From: Streptomyces sp. TRM68416
Lineage (GTDB): Bacteria; Actinomycetota; Actinomycetes; Streptomycetales; Streptomycetaceae
Direction: 5' to 3'
NCBI RefSeq assembly: GCF_014596915.1
Contig: NZ_JACVWU010000016.1
Location: 163,782-227,781 of the forward strand
DNA: 64,000 bases
The position numbers and the translations under genes are program-made. Below the pieces are notes generated by a model. That model was not told the DNA's origin and made no database searches. It worked only from the letters and a program-made list of their open reading frames with translations. How positions within the stretch are numbered: the first letter of the stretch is position 1; every line of letters begins with the position of its first letter. Of this stretch, positions 56,046 to 64,000 are shown piece by piece.

Positions 56046-56735
56046 TCAGCTCGGTCCGGCCTTGTAACCGACACCACGGACGGTCACCACGATCTCCGGC
56101 CGCTCGGGGTCCTTCTCGACCTTGGAGCGCAGCCGCTGCACATGGACATTGACCAGCCGCGTGTCCGCCGCGTGGCGGTAGCCCCACACCTGCTCCAGCA
56201 GGACCTCACGGGTGAACACCTGCCACGGCTTGCGGGCCAGCGCGACCAGCAGATCGAACTCCAGCGGCGTCAGCGCGATCGACTGCCCGTCCCGCTTCAC
56301 GGAGTGACCGGCCACGTCGATGACGAGGTCACCGATGGCGAGCTGCTCGGGCGCCGGCTCCTCCGACCTCCGCAGCCGCGCCCGGATGCGGGCCACGAGC
56401 TCCTTCGGCTTGAACGGCTTCACGATGTAGTCGTCGGCACCGGACTCCAGACCCACCACGACATCGACGGTGTCGCTCTTCGCGGTGAGCATCACGATCG
56501 GCACGCCCGACTCCGCCCTGATCAGACGGCACACCTCGATGCCGTCCCGTCCGGGAAGCATCAGGTCCAGCAGCACCAGATCGGGCTTGGTCTCACGGAA
56601 AGCGGCCAGCGCCTTGTCGCCGTCGGCTACGAAAGACGGCTCGAAACCTTCACCACGCAGCACGATACCGAGCATCTCGGCCAGTGCGGTGTCGTCGTCG
56701 ACGACAAGGACTCGTCCCTTCATAAACGACATCAT
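56046..56735 (-). CDS. mtrA: response regulator MtrA
   Basis: 229-residue OmpR/PhoB-type regulator (MMSFMKGRVLVVDDDTALAE). Phospho-acceptor D57 in VLLDLMLPGRDG, switch residues in MLTAKSD and VKPFKPKEL, winged-helix DNA-binding domain about 135-225 (LTPLEFDLLVALARKPWQVF, GYRHAADTRLVNVHVQRLR). MtrA controls cell-wall, division and, in Streptomyces, developmental and antibiotic genes. First gene of mtrA-mtrB-lpqB. The first of two consecutive ATG codons was taken as start. Confidence 0.97.
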   Translation of the reverse strand: MMSFMKGRVLVVDDDTALAEMLGIVLRGEGFEPSFVADGDKALAAFRETKPDLVLLDLMLPGRDGIEVCRLIRAESGVPIVMLTAKSDTVDVVVGLESGADDYIVKPFKPKELVARIRARLRRSEEPAPEQLAIGDLVIDVAGHSVKRDGQSIALTPLEFDLLVALARKPWQVFTREVLLEQVWGYRHAADTRLVNVHVQRLRSKVEKDPERPEIVVTVRGVGYKAGPS

Positions 56736-56744
56736 CCCATTCTC

Positions 56745-56790
56745 GTAACAGTGACCGGGGCGCTGGTGAGCGAGGTCACTGGCCTGTGAC
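56745..56790. promoter_or_regulatory. cluster of GTNAC motifs before mtrA, possible autoregulatory sites
   Basis: GTAAC (56745-56749) and GTGAC (56751-56755) in direct orientation with one base between, then the inverted pair GTCAC-TGGCCT-GTGAC at 56775-56790. All lie within 55 bases upstream of the mtrA ATG. MtrA binding sites are described as paired GTNAC-like elements, so autoregulation is plausible but unproven. Confidence 0.35.
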
Positions 56791-57019
56791 GATAGTCGTA
56801 TGGGGTCGTCACTGTCTGCCCTCGTCCGTCGCTGTTGATGTCCGCCGCGGCTCCCGGCCCGACTCCGAGGCACTCTGACGCTCCTTGAACGCGGCGGCAA
56901 GTGCGAGCAGGGCTTCCGCCGGGGCCGCCCTGACGCGCCGCCCCGGGCAGCGCCGAGATCGAGCCAGGGGGCGAGCGGCGACCGCCCGGCCCCGTCCACC
57001 GCGATCGCCCCCGGCCCCG

Positions 57020-58162
57020 TCAGCCGATCGTCACCTGCCGGGCCCTGGCACACAGCTCCGCCAGCGCCTCGGCCGTGACCGGCGAGACCACGCCCTCCTC
57101 GGTGACGATCGCCGTCACCAGCTCCGGAGGAGTCACGTCGAACGCCGGGTTGTACGCCTGCGTCCCCAGCGGCGCCACCGGAATGCCGCCGCCCGGCCCC
57201 GTCACCGGCACCTGCGGCGCGGTCACCTCGGTCACCTCGAACCCGGCACGCTGCTCGACCTCGATCGACGCCCCGTCCGGCGTCTCCGGATCCACCGTCG
57301 TCACCGGCGCCACGACGATGAACGGCACATGGTGGTACCGCGCGAGCACCGCGAGCGGATAGCTCCCCACCTTGTTCGCCACCGACCCGTCAGCCGCGAT
57401 GCGGTCCGCCCCGATCAGCACGGCGTCCACCTCCCCGGCCGCGAACAGCGAGCCCGCCGCGTTGTCGGTGAGCAAGGTGTACGCCATACCGGTACGAGCC
57501 GCCTCGTACGCCGTCAGCCGGGCACCCTGCATCAGCGGACGCGTCTCGTCCACCCACAGCCGCCGCAGCTGCCCCACCCGATGCGCGGCGAGCGCCACCG
57601 CGAACGCGGTGCCCTCCCCGCCCGACACCAGCGAACCGGTGTTGCAGTGCGTCAGGACCCGGTACCCGCCACCGGGCAGCAGCTCCTCCAGCAGCGCCAG
57701 CCCTCGCTCGGCCATGCGCCCACTGGCCTCGGCGTCCTCCTTGTGCAGCCGGCGCGCGGCGGCCAACGCCGCATCGGCCGCCTGCCGGGGCTCGCCGCTC
57801 CGGGCGAACTCCGCCCGATACGCGGCCTGCGCCCTGCGCACGCCCACGGCAAGGTTCACCGCGGTGGGACGGGCGCCCGCGAGGGAGTCCGCGGCGTCTT
57901 CCACGTCGAAGCCGCGCACGGCGGCCAGCGCGACCCCGTACGCCCCCGCGATGCCGAGCAGCGGCGCCCCGCGCACGGCGAGCGAGCGGATCGCCTCCAC
58001 CAGCGCCGGCGCATCCGTACAGACGAGTTCGACCTCCTCTGCCGGCAGCCTCGTCTGGTCGAGCAGGACGACCACAGGGCCTTCGGGTGGTTCTTCCCAG
58101 CGGATCGCCGGTATCTCGGTCGGCCGTTTGTCCTCGCCGGATTGCGCGTACTGATCAGCCAT
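57020..58162 (-). CDS. mtnA: methylthioribose-1-phosphate isomerase
   Basis: 380-residue aldose-ketose isomerase of the methionine salvage pathway, converting 5-methylthioribose-1-phosphate to methylthioribulose-1-phosphate. Motifs: VRGAPLLGIAGAYGVAL, THCNTGSL with the catalytic cysteine, VLIGADRIAADGSVANKVGS and NPAFDVTPPELVTAIVTEEG. ATG at 58162. It lies upstream of mtrA with a 284-base gap, so is probably a separate unit. eIF2B-alpha-like relatives share the fold but the Cys/Asp pair supports MtnA. Confidence 0.93.
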   Translation of the reverse strand: MADQYAQSGEDKRPTEIPAIRWEEPPEGPVVVLLDQTRLPAEEVELVCTDAPALVEAIRSLAVRGAPLLGIAGAYGVALAAVRGFDVEDAADSLAGARPTAVNLAVGVRRAQAAYRAEFARSGEPRQAADAALAAARRLHKEDAEASGRMAERGLALLEELLPGGGYRVLTHCNTGSLVSGGEGTAFAVALAAHRVGQLRRLWVDETRPLMQGARLTAYEAARTGMAYTLLTDNAAGSLFAAGEVDAVLIGADRIAADGSVANKVGSYPLAVLARYHHVPFIVVAPVTTVDPETPDGASIEVEQRAGFEVTEVTAPQVPVTGPGGGIPVAPLGTQAYNPAFDVTPPELVTAIVTEEGVVSPVTAEALAELCARARQVTIG

Positions 58163-58302
58163 GCGGTCAGTCTGCCCCGTATCCGGCGGACAATTGAAGG
58201 TGTGCCGCCCAGACCGTGGCCGGTCCCCCGACGACCACCCCATGGCACGATGGCTGCCAACCTGCCGCCGCGACCGCGGACGGGCACCGTGAAGGAGCGA
58301 CG

Positions 58303-59643
58303 ATGAAAGACACTCCGGGCTGGGCCTCGCCCGGATCCGCCCCGTCCGACGGACAGGAGCCGACCATGTCCGGCCCTGCCGAGCCCGCCGACCGCCCCGG
58401 CCCCGAGCAGCCCGCGGACCAGCCCGGCCCGCAGCCGCAGGAGCCCGGCCCGAAGTGGTCGAAGGACCAGCCGCCACCCACCCAGTGGTCCGCGCCCTCC
58501 GGTCCGGCCACCCCGGAACAGACCCCGCCTCCCCCACCGCCCGGCCCGGGCTGGGGCAACCGCCCGCCGAACAACGGCGGTTGGGGCGGCCCGAGCGGTC
58601 CCGGCGGCTACGGAGGCCCCGGCGGACACGGCCCCTGGGGCTCCGGCTGGGGCGGCCCCCCGCCCGCGGCCAAGCCCGGCGTGATCCCGCTGCGCCCGCT
58701 CGGCGTCGGCGAGATCCTCGACGGCGCCGTATCCACGATGCGCGCCTACTGGCGCACCGTCCTGGGCATCTCCCTCACCGTCGCGGTGGTCACCGAGGTG
58801 GTCGTCGTCCTGCTCCAGGGCTTCGTCCTCAACGACCGCCTCGACACCGACGCCCTGGAAGACCCCAGCGCCACCCTCGGCGAACTCAGCCGCGCCATGG
58901 GCGACGCCCTCCTCAGCCTCGGCGTCATCTCCGTGGTCTCCTTGGTCGGCACCGTCGTGGCCACGGCCCTGCTCACCACGGTCACCAGCCGCGCGGTACT
59001 CGGCAGGCCGGTGACCATCGGCGAGGCCTGGAACGACGCACGCCCGCAAGTGGGCAGGCTGTTCGGCCTGATCCTCCTGCTGCTGTTCATCGCCGTCGGC
59101 GTCGTCGCCCTGGGCACCCTGCCGGGCATCCTCGCCGCCGTCGCCGGCGCGAGCGAGGCGGGCGCCGCTCTCCTCGCCCTGGGCAGCATCGGCGCGATCG
59201 TCGTCGCGGTGTGGCTGATGATCCGCTTCTCCCTGGCCTCGCCCGCGCTGATGCTGGAGAAGCAGGGCATCGTGAAGTCGATGAGCCGCTCCGCGAAGCT
59301 GGTCCGCGGCTCCTGGTGGCGCATCTTCGGCATCCAACTGCTCGCCATGCTCATCGCGAGCATCCTCGCGTCCATCATCGCCATCCCGTTCGCCTTCCTG
59401 GCCGGCGCGTTCAGCAACGACGGCGTCTCCGGCTTCCTCAACGGCACCGGCGACTTCGGATGGACGTACCTCATCATCTCCGGCGTCGGCGCGGTGGTCG
59501 GCTCCACGATCACCTTCCCGATCTCGGCCGGCGTCACCGTGCTCCTCTACATCGACCAGCGCATCCGCCGCGAGGCCCTCGACCTAGAACTCGGCCGCGC
59601 CGCCGGTGTCCAGGGCTACGGAACCGACACCCCGGGGAGCTGA
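58303..59643 (+). CDS. Gly/Pro-rich membrane protein, GDPD-type membrane domain
   Basis: 446 residues, ATG after GAAGGAG. The first 135 residues are a disordered Pro/Gly/Gln/Trp-rich cytoplasmic tail. Residues about 150-430 hold six hydrophobic segments beginning VIPLRPLGVGEILDGAVSTMRAYWR, a pattern shared with the membrane domain of some glycerophosphodiester phosphodiesterases; no catalytic phosphodiesterase domain is present. First gene of a five-gene run continuing with the DUF4129, DUF4350, MoxR and DUF58 genes, 4 bases before the next start. Function unknown; probably membrane shape or stability. Confidence 0.82.
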   Translation: MKDTPGWASPGSAPSDGQEPTMSGPAEPADRPGPEQPADQPGPQPQEPGPKWSKDQPPPTQWSAPSGPATPEQTPPPPPPGPGWGNRPPNNGGWGGPSGPGGYGGPGGHGPWGSGWGGPPPAAKPGVIPLRPLGVGEILDGAVSTMRAYWRTVLGISLTVAVVTEVVVVLLQGFVLNDRLDTDALEDPSATLGELSRAMGDALLSLGVISVVSLVGTVVATALLTTVTSRAVLGRPVTIGEAWNDARPQVGRLFGLILLLLFIAVGVVALGTLPGILAAVAGASEAGAALLALGSIGAIVVAVWLMIRFSLASPALMLEKQGIVKSMSRSAKLVRGSWWRIFGIQLLAMLIASILASIIAIPFAFLAGAFSNDGVSGFLNGTGDFGWTYLIISGVGAVVGSTITFPISAGVTVLLYIDQRIRREALDLELGRAAGVQGYGTDTPGS

Positions 59644-59647
59644 ACCG

Positions 59648-60412
59648 TTGAGCCTGGCGGGGGGAGTTCTCACAGCGGCGCCGACACTGCCGCGCACGGC
59701 CGTACGGGCACTACTGCTCGCCGGTGACACCTCCGTGCTGTCGGCGGACGAACCGCCGGTGACGATCCCGCGCGACCCGGCACGAGAGGCCGCGGAGCGC
59801 GAGCTGTCCAAGCGGATGTACCACGAGGACGACCCCGGCCTGTTCCAGCGCGCCCTGGACGCCTTCTGGGGCTGGGTCGACGACCTGTTCAGCAGCGCCT
59901 CGGCAGTGACCCCGGGAGGTCCGCTCGGCGTGGTCGTCGTCATCGTGGCCGTCCTCGCCGTCCTGGGCGCCCTCTGGTGGCGCCTCGGCACCCCCCGCCG
60001 CGAACCCGTCTCCTCGGCCGCCCTGTTCGACGACCGCCCCCGCAGCGCAGCTGAACACCGCGCGGCCGCCGAGGCGCACGCGGCCCAGGGCCACTGGAAC
60101 CAGGCCCTCCAGGAGCGCATGCGGGCCGTCGTCCGATCCCTGGAGGAACGCGCCCTCCTCGACATCCGGCCCGGCCGCACCGCCGACGAGGCAGCCGCCG
60201 AGGCGGGCCGCGCCCTGCCCACCCACACGGACCGGCTGCGCGCCGCCGCACGCGACTTCGACGACGTGACGTACGGCGGCCGGGCCGCGACCCAGGCCTC
60301 GTACCGCCGCCTCGCCGAACTCGACCGCGACCTGGACCGCACCCGGCCCCAGCTCGCCGCCACCAGCGCCCACAACGCGGCCCACAACCCCCGCCAGGGA
60401 GCCGCCGAATGA
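59648..60412 (+). CDS. DUF4129 membrane protein
   Basis: 254 residues from a TTG start (MSLAGGVLTAAPTLPR when initiated) with GGGAG eight bases upstream; no better ATG/GTG exists before the conserved region. A signal-like N-terminus, the conserved ELSKRMYHEDDPGLFQRALD, one membrane segment around 110-130 (LGVVVVIVAVLAVLGALWW) and a C-terminal cytoplasmic DUF4129 domain (AEHRAAAEAHAAQGHWNQAL, ADEAAAEAGRALP). The family occurs with MoxR/DUF58 proteins. The next gene's ATG overlaps its stop. Confidence 0.82.
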   Translation: MSLAGGVLTAAPTLPRTAVRALLLAGDTSVLSADEPPVTIPRDPAREAAERELSKRMYHEDDPGLFQRALDAFWGWVDDLFSSASAVTPGGPLGVVVVIVAVLAVLGALWWRLGTPRREPVSSAALFDDRPRSAAEHRAAAEAHAAQGHWNQALQERMRAVVRSLEERALLDIRPGRTADEAAAEAGRALPTHTDRLRAAARDFDDVTYGGRAATQASYRRLAELDRDLDRTRPQLAATSAHNAAHNPRQGAAE

Positions 60413-61608
60413 CCACCGGGGCCACGCTCCCGCCCACCTCGGTCTCGCCCACCGCACGGCAGGTCTGGAGCCGCACGCGAGGCCTCGCCCTCGCCCTCGT
60501 ACTTCTCCTCGTGGGCGGCGTCGCGATCGCCGTGATCCGCTCCGACGCCCGGCACGGCGTCCTCGATCCGCGCTCCCCCGACCCCCAGGGCAGCCGCGCC
60601 GTCGCCGAACTCCTGGCCGACCGGGGCGTGTCCACGCGCGTGGTCACCACGCTCGACGGGGCGCGCGCCGCGGCCGGCCCGGACACCACCCTCCTGGTCG
60701 CCGTCCCCGACCTGCTGACGGAACAGCAGCAGAACCGGCTGCACTCCGCGACCGCCGGCTCCGGCGGACGCACGATCCTCGTCGCCCCCGGCGGCTGGTC
60801 CGTCGAGCGCCTCGCCCCCAGCGTCGTCGCCGACCCCGCCAAGAGCCTCAACTCCACGCTCCGGCCCGCCTGCGACCTGCCCGAAGCCCGCCGCGCGGGC
60901 CCCGCCGACACGGGCGGCCTCCGCTACAGCACCACCCACCTCGGGGCCGACACCTGCTACCCGAGCGAGCGCCTGGCCACCCTCCTGCGCATCCCGGCCA
61001 CCGACGGAGACGGCGACACCGTCGTACTCGGCGCGCCGGACATCCTGTACAACGACCGCCTCGACGAGCAGGGCAACGCCTCGCTCGCCCTCCAACTCCT
61101 CGGCTCCCGCCCTCATCTCGTCTGGTACCTCCCCTCGCTCTCCGACGACACGGCCACCGACACCTCCGACGACCGCGGCTTCTTCGACCTGCTTCCCTCG
61201 GGCTGGCTCTGGGGCACGCTGCAGCTCTTCGTCGCGGCAGCCCTGGCCGCCCTCTGGCGGGCACGCCGACTCGGCCCCCTCGTGCCCGAAAGACTCCCTG
61301 TGGCGATCCGCGCCTCCGAAACCGTCGAAGGCCGCGCCCGCCTCTACCGCAAGGCCCACGCCCGCGACCGCGCGGCCGGCGCTCTTCGCTCCGCCACCCG
61401 CACGCGCCTCGCTCCCCTCGTAGGCGTCCCCGTCGCCCAGGCTCACGCGCCCGAAGCCCTGCTCCCCGCCCTGTCCGCCCACCTCCGCCACGGCGACGGA
61501 CAGTCCCTGCACACCCTCCTCTTCGGTCCCCCGCCGGGCGACGACGCCGCCCTCATCTCCCTCTCAGACCAACTCGACGCCCTCGAAAGTGAGGTACGCC
61601 GTCCATGA
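60409..61608 (+). CDS. DUF4350 membrane protein
   Basis: 399 residues. Membrane segments at about 25-43 (GLALALVLLLVGGVAIAVI) and 265-285 (WGTLQLFVAAALAALWRAR) bracket an extracellular Rossmann-like domain: PDPQGSRAVAELLADRGVST, TLLVAVPDLLTEQQ. The cytoplasmic C-terminus ends in SDQLDALESEVRRP. DUF4350 proteins accompany MoxR-DUF58 operons and resemble GldG-type gliding/ABC accessory domains. The ATG overlaps the preceding stop and its own stop overlaps the MoxR start. Confidence 0.85.
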   Translation: MTTGATLPPTSVSPTARQVWSRTRGLALALVLLLVGGVAIAVIRSDARHGVLDPRSPDPQGSRAVAELLADRGVSTRVVTTLDGARAAAGPDTTLLVAVPDLLTEQQQNRLHSATAGSGGRTILVAPGGWSVERLAPSVVADPAKSLNSTLRPACDLPEARRAGPADTGGLRYSTTHLGADTCYPSERLATLLRIPATDGDGDTVVLGAPDILYNDRLDEQGNASLALQLLGSRPHLVWYLPSLSDDTATDTSDDRGFFDLLPSGWLWGTLQLFVAAALAALWRARRLGPLVPERLPVAIRASETVEGRARLYRKAHARDRAAGALRSATRTRLAPLVGVPVAQAHAPEALLPALSAHLRHGDGQSLHTLLFGPPPGDDAALISLSDQLDALESEVRRP

Positions 61609-62597
61609 TGGACCCGACCACTGACAACGCCGGGCAGACCGGGGACCAGGCCCATTCCCGGGCCTCCCTGGAAGCCCTGCGCGCCGAGATCGCCAAAGCC
61701 GTGGTCGGCCAGGACCCCGCCGTGACCGGCCTCGTCGTCGCCCTCCTCTGCCGCGGACACGTGCTACTGGAAGGAGTCCCCGGAGTCGCCAAAACGTTGC
61801 TCGTCCGCGCACTCGCATCCGCACTCGAACTCGACACCAAACGCGTCCAGTTCACCCCCGACCTCATGCCGAGCGACGTGACGGGCTCCCTCGTCTACGA
61901 CACCCGTACCGCACAGTTCTCCTTCCAGCCCGGCCCGGTCTTCACCAACCTCCTCCTCGCAGACGAAATCAACCGCACTCCCCCCAAGACCCAGTCGTCC
62001 CTCCTCGAAGCCATGGAGGAACGCCAGGTCACGGTGGACGGCACCGCACGCCCCCTCCCCGAGCCCTTCCTGGTCGCCGCCACCCAGAACCCGGTCGAGT
62101 ACGAGGGCACCTACCCCCTCCCCGAGGCCCAGCTCGACCGCTTCCTCCTCAAGCTCACGATCCCGCTGCCCTCGCGCCAGGACGAGATCAACGTCCTCAC
62201 CCGCCACGCCGAGGGCTTCAACCCGCGTGACCTGCGCGCCGCCGGCGTACGCCCCGTAGCGGGCCCCGCCGACCTGGAAGCCGCCCGCGCGGCCGTGGCC
62301 AAGACGACGATCTCCCCCGAGATCACTGCCTACGTCGTCGACATCTGCCGTGCCACTCGCGAGTCGCCGTCCCTCACCCTCGGTGTCTCGCCGCGCGGCG
62401 CGACGGCCCTCCTCGCCACCGCCCGCGCGTGGGCCTGGCTCACGGGCCGCGACTACGTCATCCCCGACGACGTGAAGGCCCTGGCCCTGCCCACCCTCCG
62501 CCACCGCGTGCAACTGCGCCCGGAGGCAGAGATGGAAGGCGTGACGGCCGACTCCGTCATCAACGCGATCCTCTCCCACGTCCCTGTTCCCCGCTGA
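61605..62597 (+). CDS. MoxR-family AAA+ ATPase
   Basis: 330-residue chaperone-like ATPase. Walker A GVPGVAKT at 57-64, Walker B LLLADEINR at 116-124, sensor 1 VAATQNPVEYEGTYPLPEAQ, arginine finger region in LDRFLLKL. MoxR proteins remodel or insert metal/cofactors into partners that carry von Willebrand-like domains, here the DUF58 protein encoded next. ATG overlaps the DUF4350 stop; its TGA overlaps the DUF58 ATG. Confidence 0.94.
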   Translation: MMDPTTDNAGQTGDQAHSRASLEALRAEIAKAVVGQDPAVTGLVVALLCRGHVLLEGVPGVAKTLLVRALASALELDTKRVQFTPDLMPSDVTGSLVYDTRTAQFSFQPGPVFTNLLLADEINRTPPKTQSSLLEAMEERQVTVDGTARPLPEPFLVAATQNPVEYEGTYPLPEAQLDRFLLKLTIPLPSRQDEINVLTRHAEGFNPRDLRAAGVRPVAGPADLEAARAAVAKTTISPEITAYVVDICRATRESPSLTLGVSPRGATALLATARAWAWLTGRDYVIPDDVKALALPTLRHRVQLRPEAEMEGVTADSVINAILSHVPVPR

Positions 62598-63907
62598 TGG
62601 CACTCACCGGACGCGCCGCGCTCCTCGCAGCCCTGGGCTCCCTCCCCGTCGGCATCTGGGAACCCAGCTGGACCGGCATCCTCGCCGTCAACGCCCCCCT
62701 CGCCCTGGCCTGCGCCTGCGACTTCGCCCTGGCCGCCCCCGTACGACGACTGGGCCTGACCCGCTCCGGCGACACCTCCGTACGCCTGGGCGAGACCGCC
62801 GACGTCACCCTCACGATCACCAACCCGTCCGGCCGCCCCCTGCGCGCCCACCTCCGCGACGCCTGGCCCCCCAGCAGCTGGCAACCCGGCACGGACATCG
62901 CGGCTTCCCGTCACCGTGTGACAGTTCCCCCCGGCGAACGCCGCCGCCTCACCACCCGCCTACGCCCCACCCGCCGCGGCGACCGCCAGGCCGACCGCGT
63001 AACGATCCGCTCGCACGGCCCACTCGGTCTCCTCTCCCGCCAGGGAACCCACGAAGTCCCGTGGACCGTACGCGTCCTACCGCCCTTCACCAGCCGCAAG
63101 CACCTCCCCTCGAAGCTCGCCCGCCTCCGCGAACTCGACGGCCGCACCAGCGTCCTCACCCGCGGCGAGGGCACAGAATTCGACAGCCTGCGCGAGTACG
63201 TCCCCGGCGACGACACCCGCTCCATCGACTGGCGCGCCACAGCCCGCCAGTCCACGGTCGCGGTACGCACCTGGCGCCCCGAACGAGATCGCCACATCCT
63301 GCTCGTCCTGGACACCGGCCGCACCTCCGCCGGCCGTGTGGACGACGCCCCACGCCTCGACGCCTCCATGGACGCCGCCCTCCTCCTGGCCGCCCTCGCC
63401 TCCCGCGCCGGCGACCGCGTCGACCTCCTCGCCTACGACCGCCGGGTACGCGCCCTCGTACAGGGCCGCGCAGCCGGCGACGTCCTCCCGGCCCTCGTCA
63501 ACACCATGGCCACGCTGGAACCCGAACTGGTCGAAACAGACGCCCGCGGCCTGACCGCCAGCGCACTCCGTACGGCCCCCCGCCACGCCCTGATCGTCCT
63601 CTTCACGAGCCTCGACGCAGCCCCGATCGAGGAAGGCCTTCTCCCCGTCCTCGCCAAGCTCACCCAGCGCCACACCATCCTTGTGGCCTCCGTGGCCGAC
63701 CCCCAGGTCGCCCGCATGGCACAGGCACGCGGCAGCACCGACTCCGTCTACGAGGCCGCAGCCGCAGCCCAGGCCCAGAGCGAACGTCACCGCACAGCGG
63801 AACAACTCCGCCGTCACGGTGTCACCGTGGTCGACGCGATCCCGGACGAGCTGGCACCTACACTGGCGGACGCCTATTTGGCACTGAAGACAGCCGGACG
63901 CCTCTGA
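62597..63907 (+). CDS. DUF58 (vWA-like) membrane protein
   Basis: 436 residues. Two short N-terminal hydrophobic segments (about 5-50), a beta-rich domain, and the DUF58 signature at 194-217 (EFDSLREYVPGDDTRSIDWR). The following vWA-like domain begins ILLVLDTGRTSAG, where the usual MIDAS DxSxS is replaced by DTGRT, so metal binding may be lost or altered. Last gene of the membrane operon, ending 55 bases before a strong terminator. Expected client or partner of the MoxR ATPase. Confidence 0.92.
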   Translation: MALTGRAALLAALGSLPVGIWEPSWTGILAVNAPLALACACDFALAAPVRRLGLTRSGDTSVRLGETADVTLTITNPSGRPLRAHLRDAWPPSSWQPGTDIAASRHRVTVPPGERRRLTTRLRPTRRGDRQADRVTIRSHGPLGLLSRQGTHEVPWTVRVLPPFTSRKHLPSKLARLRELDGRTSVLTRGEGTEFDSLREYVPGDDTRSIDWRATARQSTVAVRTWRPERDRHILLVLDTGRTSAGRVDDAPRLDASMDAALLLAALASRAGDRVDLLAYDRRVRALVQGRAAGDVLPALVNTMATLEPELVETDARGLTASALRTAPRHALIVLFTSLDAAPIEEGLLPVLAKLTQRHTILVASVADPQVARMAQARGSTDSVYEAAAAAQAQSERHRTAEQLRRHGVTVVDAIPDELAPTLADAYLALKTAGRL

Positions 63908-63962
63908 AGAATGCGAAGTGTGCGGGGGGCTCTCCGGAGCCTTCCAAGCCACCTGAAAACGC

Positions 63963-63996
63963 AGAAAGGCCCACGCCAAATGGCGTGGGCCTTTCT
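63963..63996 (+). terminator. intrinsic terminator of the MoxR-DUF58 operon
   Basis: Perfect 16-bp inverted repeat AGAAAGGCCCACGCCA / TGGCGTGGGCCTTTCT with a two-base centre (effective loop four or more), at the window edge. Confidence 0.85.
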
Positions 63997-64000
63997 CAAA

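Overview
This window is a 64 kb piece of chromosome from a high-GC actinomycete, almost certainly a Streptomyces. The evidence is the extreme G/C bias at third codon positions, frequent GTG and TTG starts, a tmRNA whose tag reads ANTKRDSFALAA, the near-absence of TTA codons, and a gene order (smpB-ftsX-ftsE, prfB, pkaB-pkaA, large NAD-glutamate dehydrogenase, secA, hpf, lpqB-mtrB-mtrA) that I remember from the core of the S. coelicolor chromosome. There is no phage, transposon, CRISPR array or plasmid gene. Most of it is conserved core genome with small clade-specific insertions.

Layout. 1-7775: a carbohydrate-use cluster with two ABC permeases (the first cut by the window edge), a GH31 alpha-xylosidase, a LacI repressor and a secreted multidomain GH3 glycosidase, probably for xyloglucan or xyloside oligosaccharides. 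7824-14141: a DUF4232 lipoprotein, tmRNA (ssrA), smpB, an S41 C-terminal processing peptidase with the only TTA codon I found, ftsX and ftsE, a tiny zinc-ribbon membrane protein and an LAxTG surface protein. 14440-23114: prfB, two membrane Ser/Thr kinases (pkaB, pkaA) and, divergent from them, a giant FHA/FtsK-like ATPase that could be a phosphorylation reader. 23267-26911: a second sugar ABC transporter (lipoprotein and two permeases), one permease carrying an unusual extracellular insert. 27109-35674: envelope and stress genes: a GT2-glycerophosphotransferase fusion, a polytopic membrane protein, ohr/ohrR, galE, a TetR regulator and a TagG/TagH-type exporter.

35739-43579: the 1642-residue NAD-glutamate dehydrogenase, a HAD hydrolase, a DUF6912-like gene, and an Rv3235-family gene broken by an apparent one-base insertion. 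43788-50608: secA, a GNAT acetyltransferase, a YcaQ/AlkX-type DNA glycosylase, an orphan NarL-type response regulator and hpf. 50924-58162: a ComF-type phosphoribosyltransferase, then mtrA-mtrB-lpqB (an envelope two-component system and its lipoprotein) and mtnA. 58303-63907: a tightly overlapping five-gene membrane operon ending in a MoxR AAA+ ATPase and a DUF58 protein, closed by a strong terminator at the window edge.

The most unusual structure outside genes is a family of intergenic repeats. A 79-bp block appears identical at 33019-33097 and 47623-47701, a shorter relative lies at 41140-41206, and both long copies have their first bases locally amplified (8-bp and 57-bp units). Inside genes, in-frame minisatellites expand the FHA-ATPase and ComF proteins. 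No wholly new defence or biosynthetic system is evident. The best leads are the kinase/FHA-ATPase pair, the permease with an inserted beta-domain, the repeat family, the frameshifted Rv3235 gene, and the MoxR-DUF58 operon beside mtrAB.
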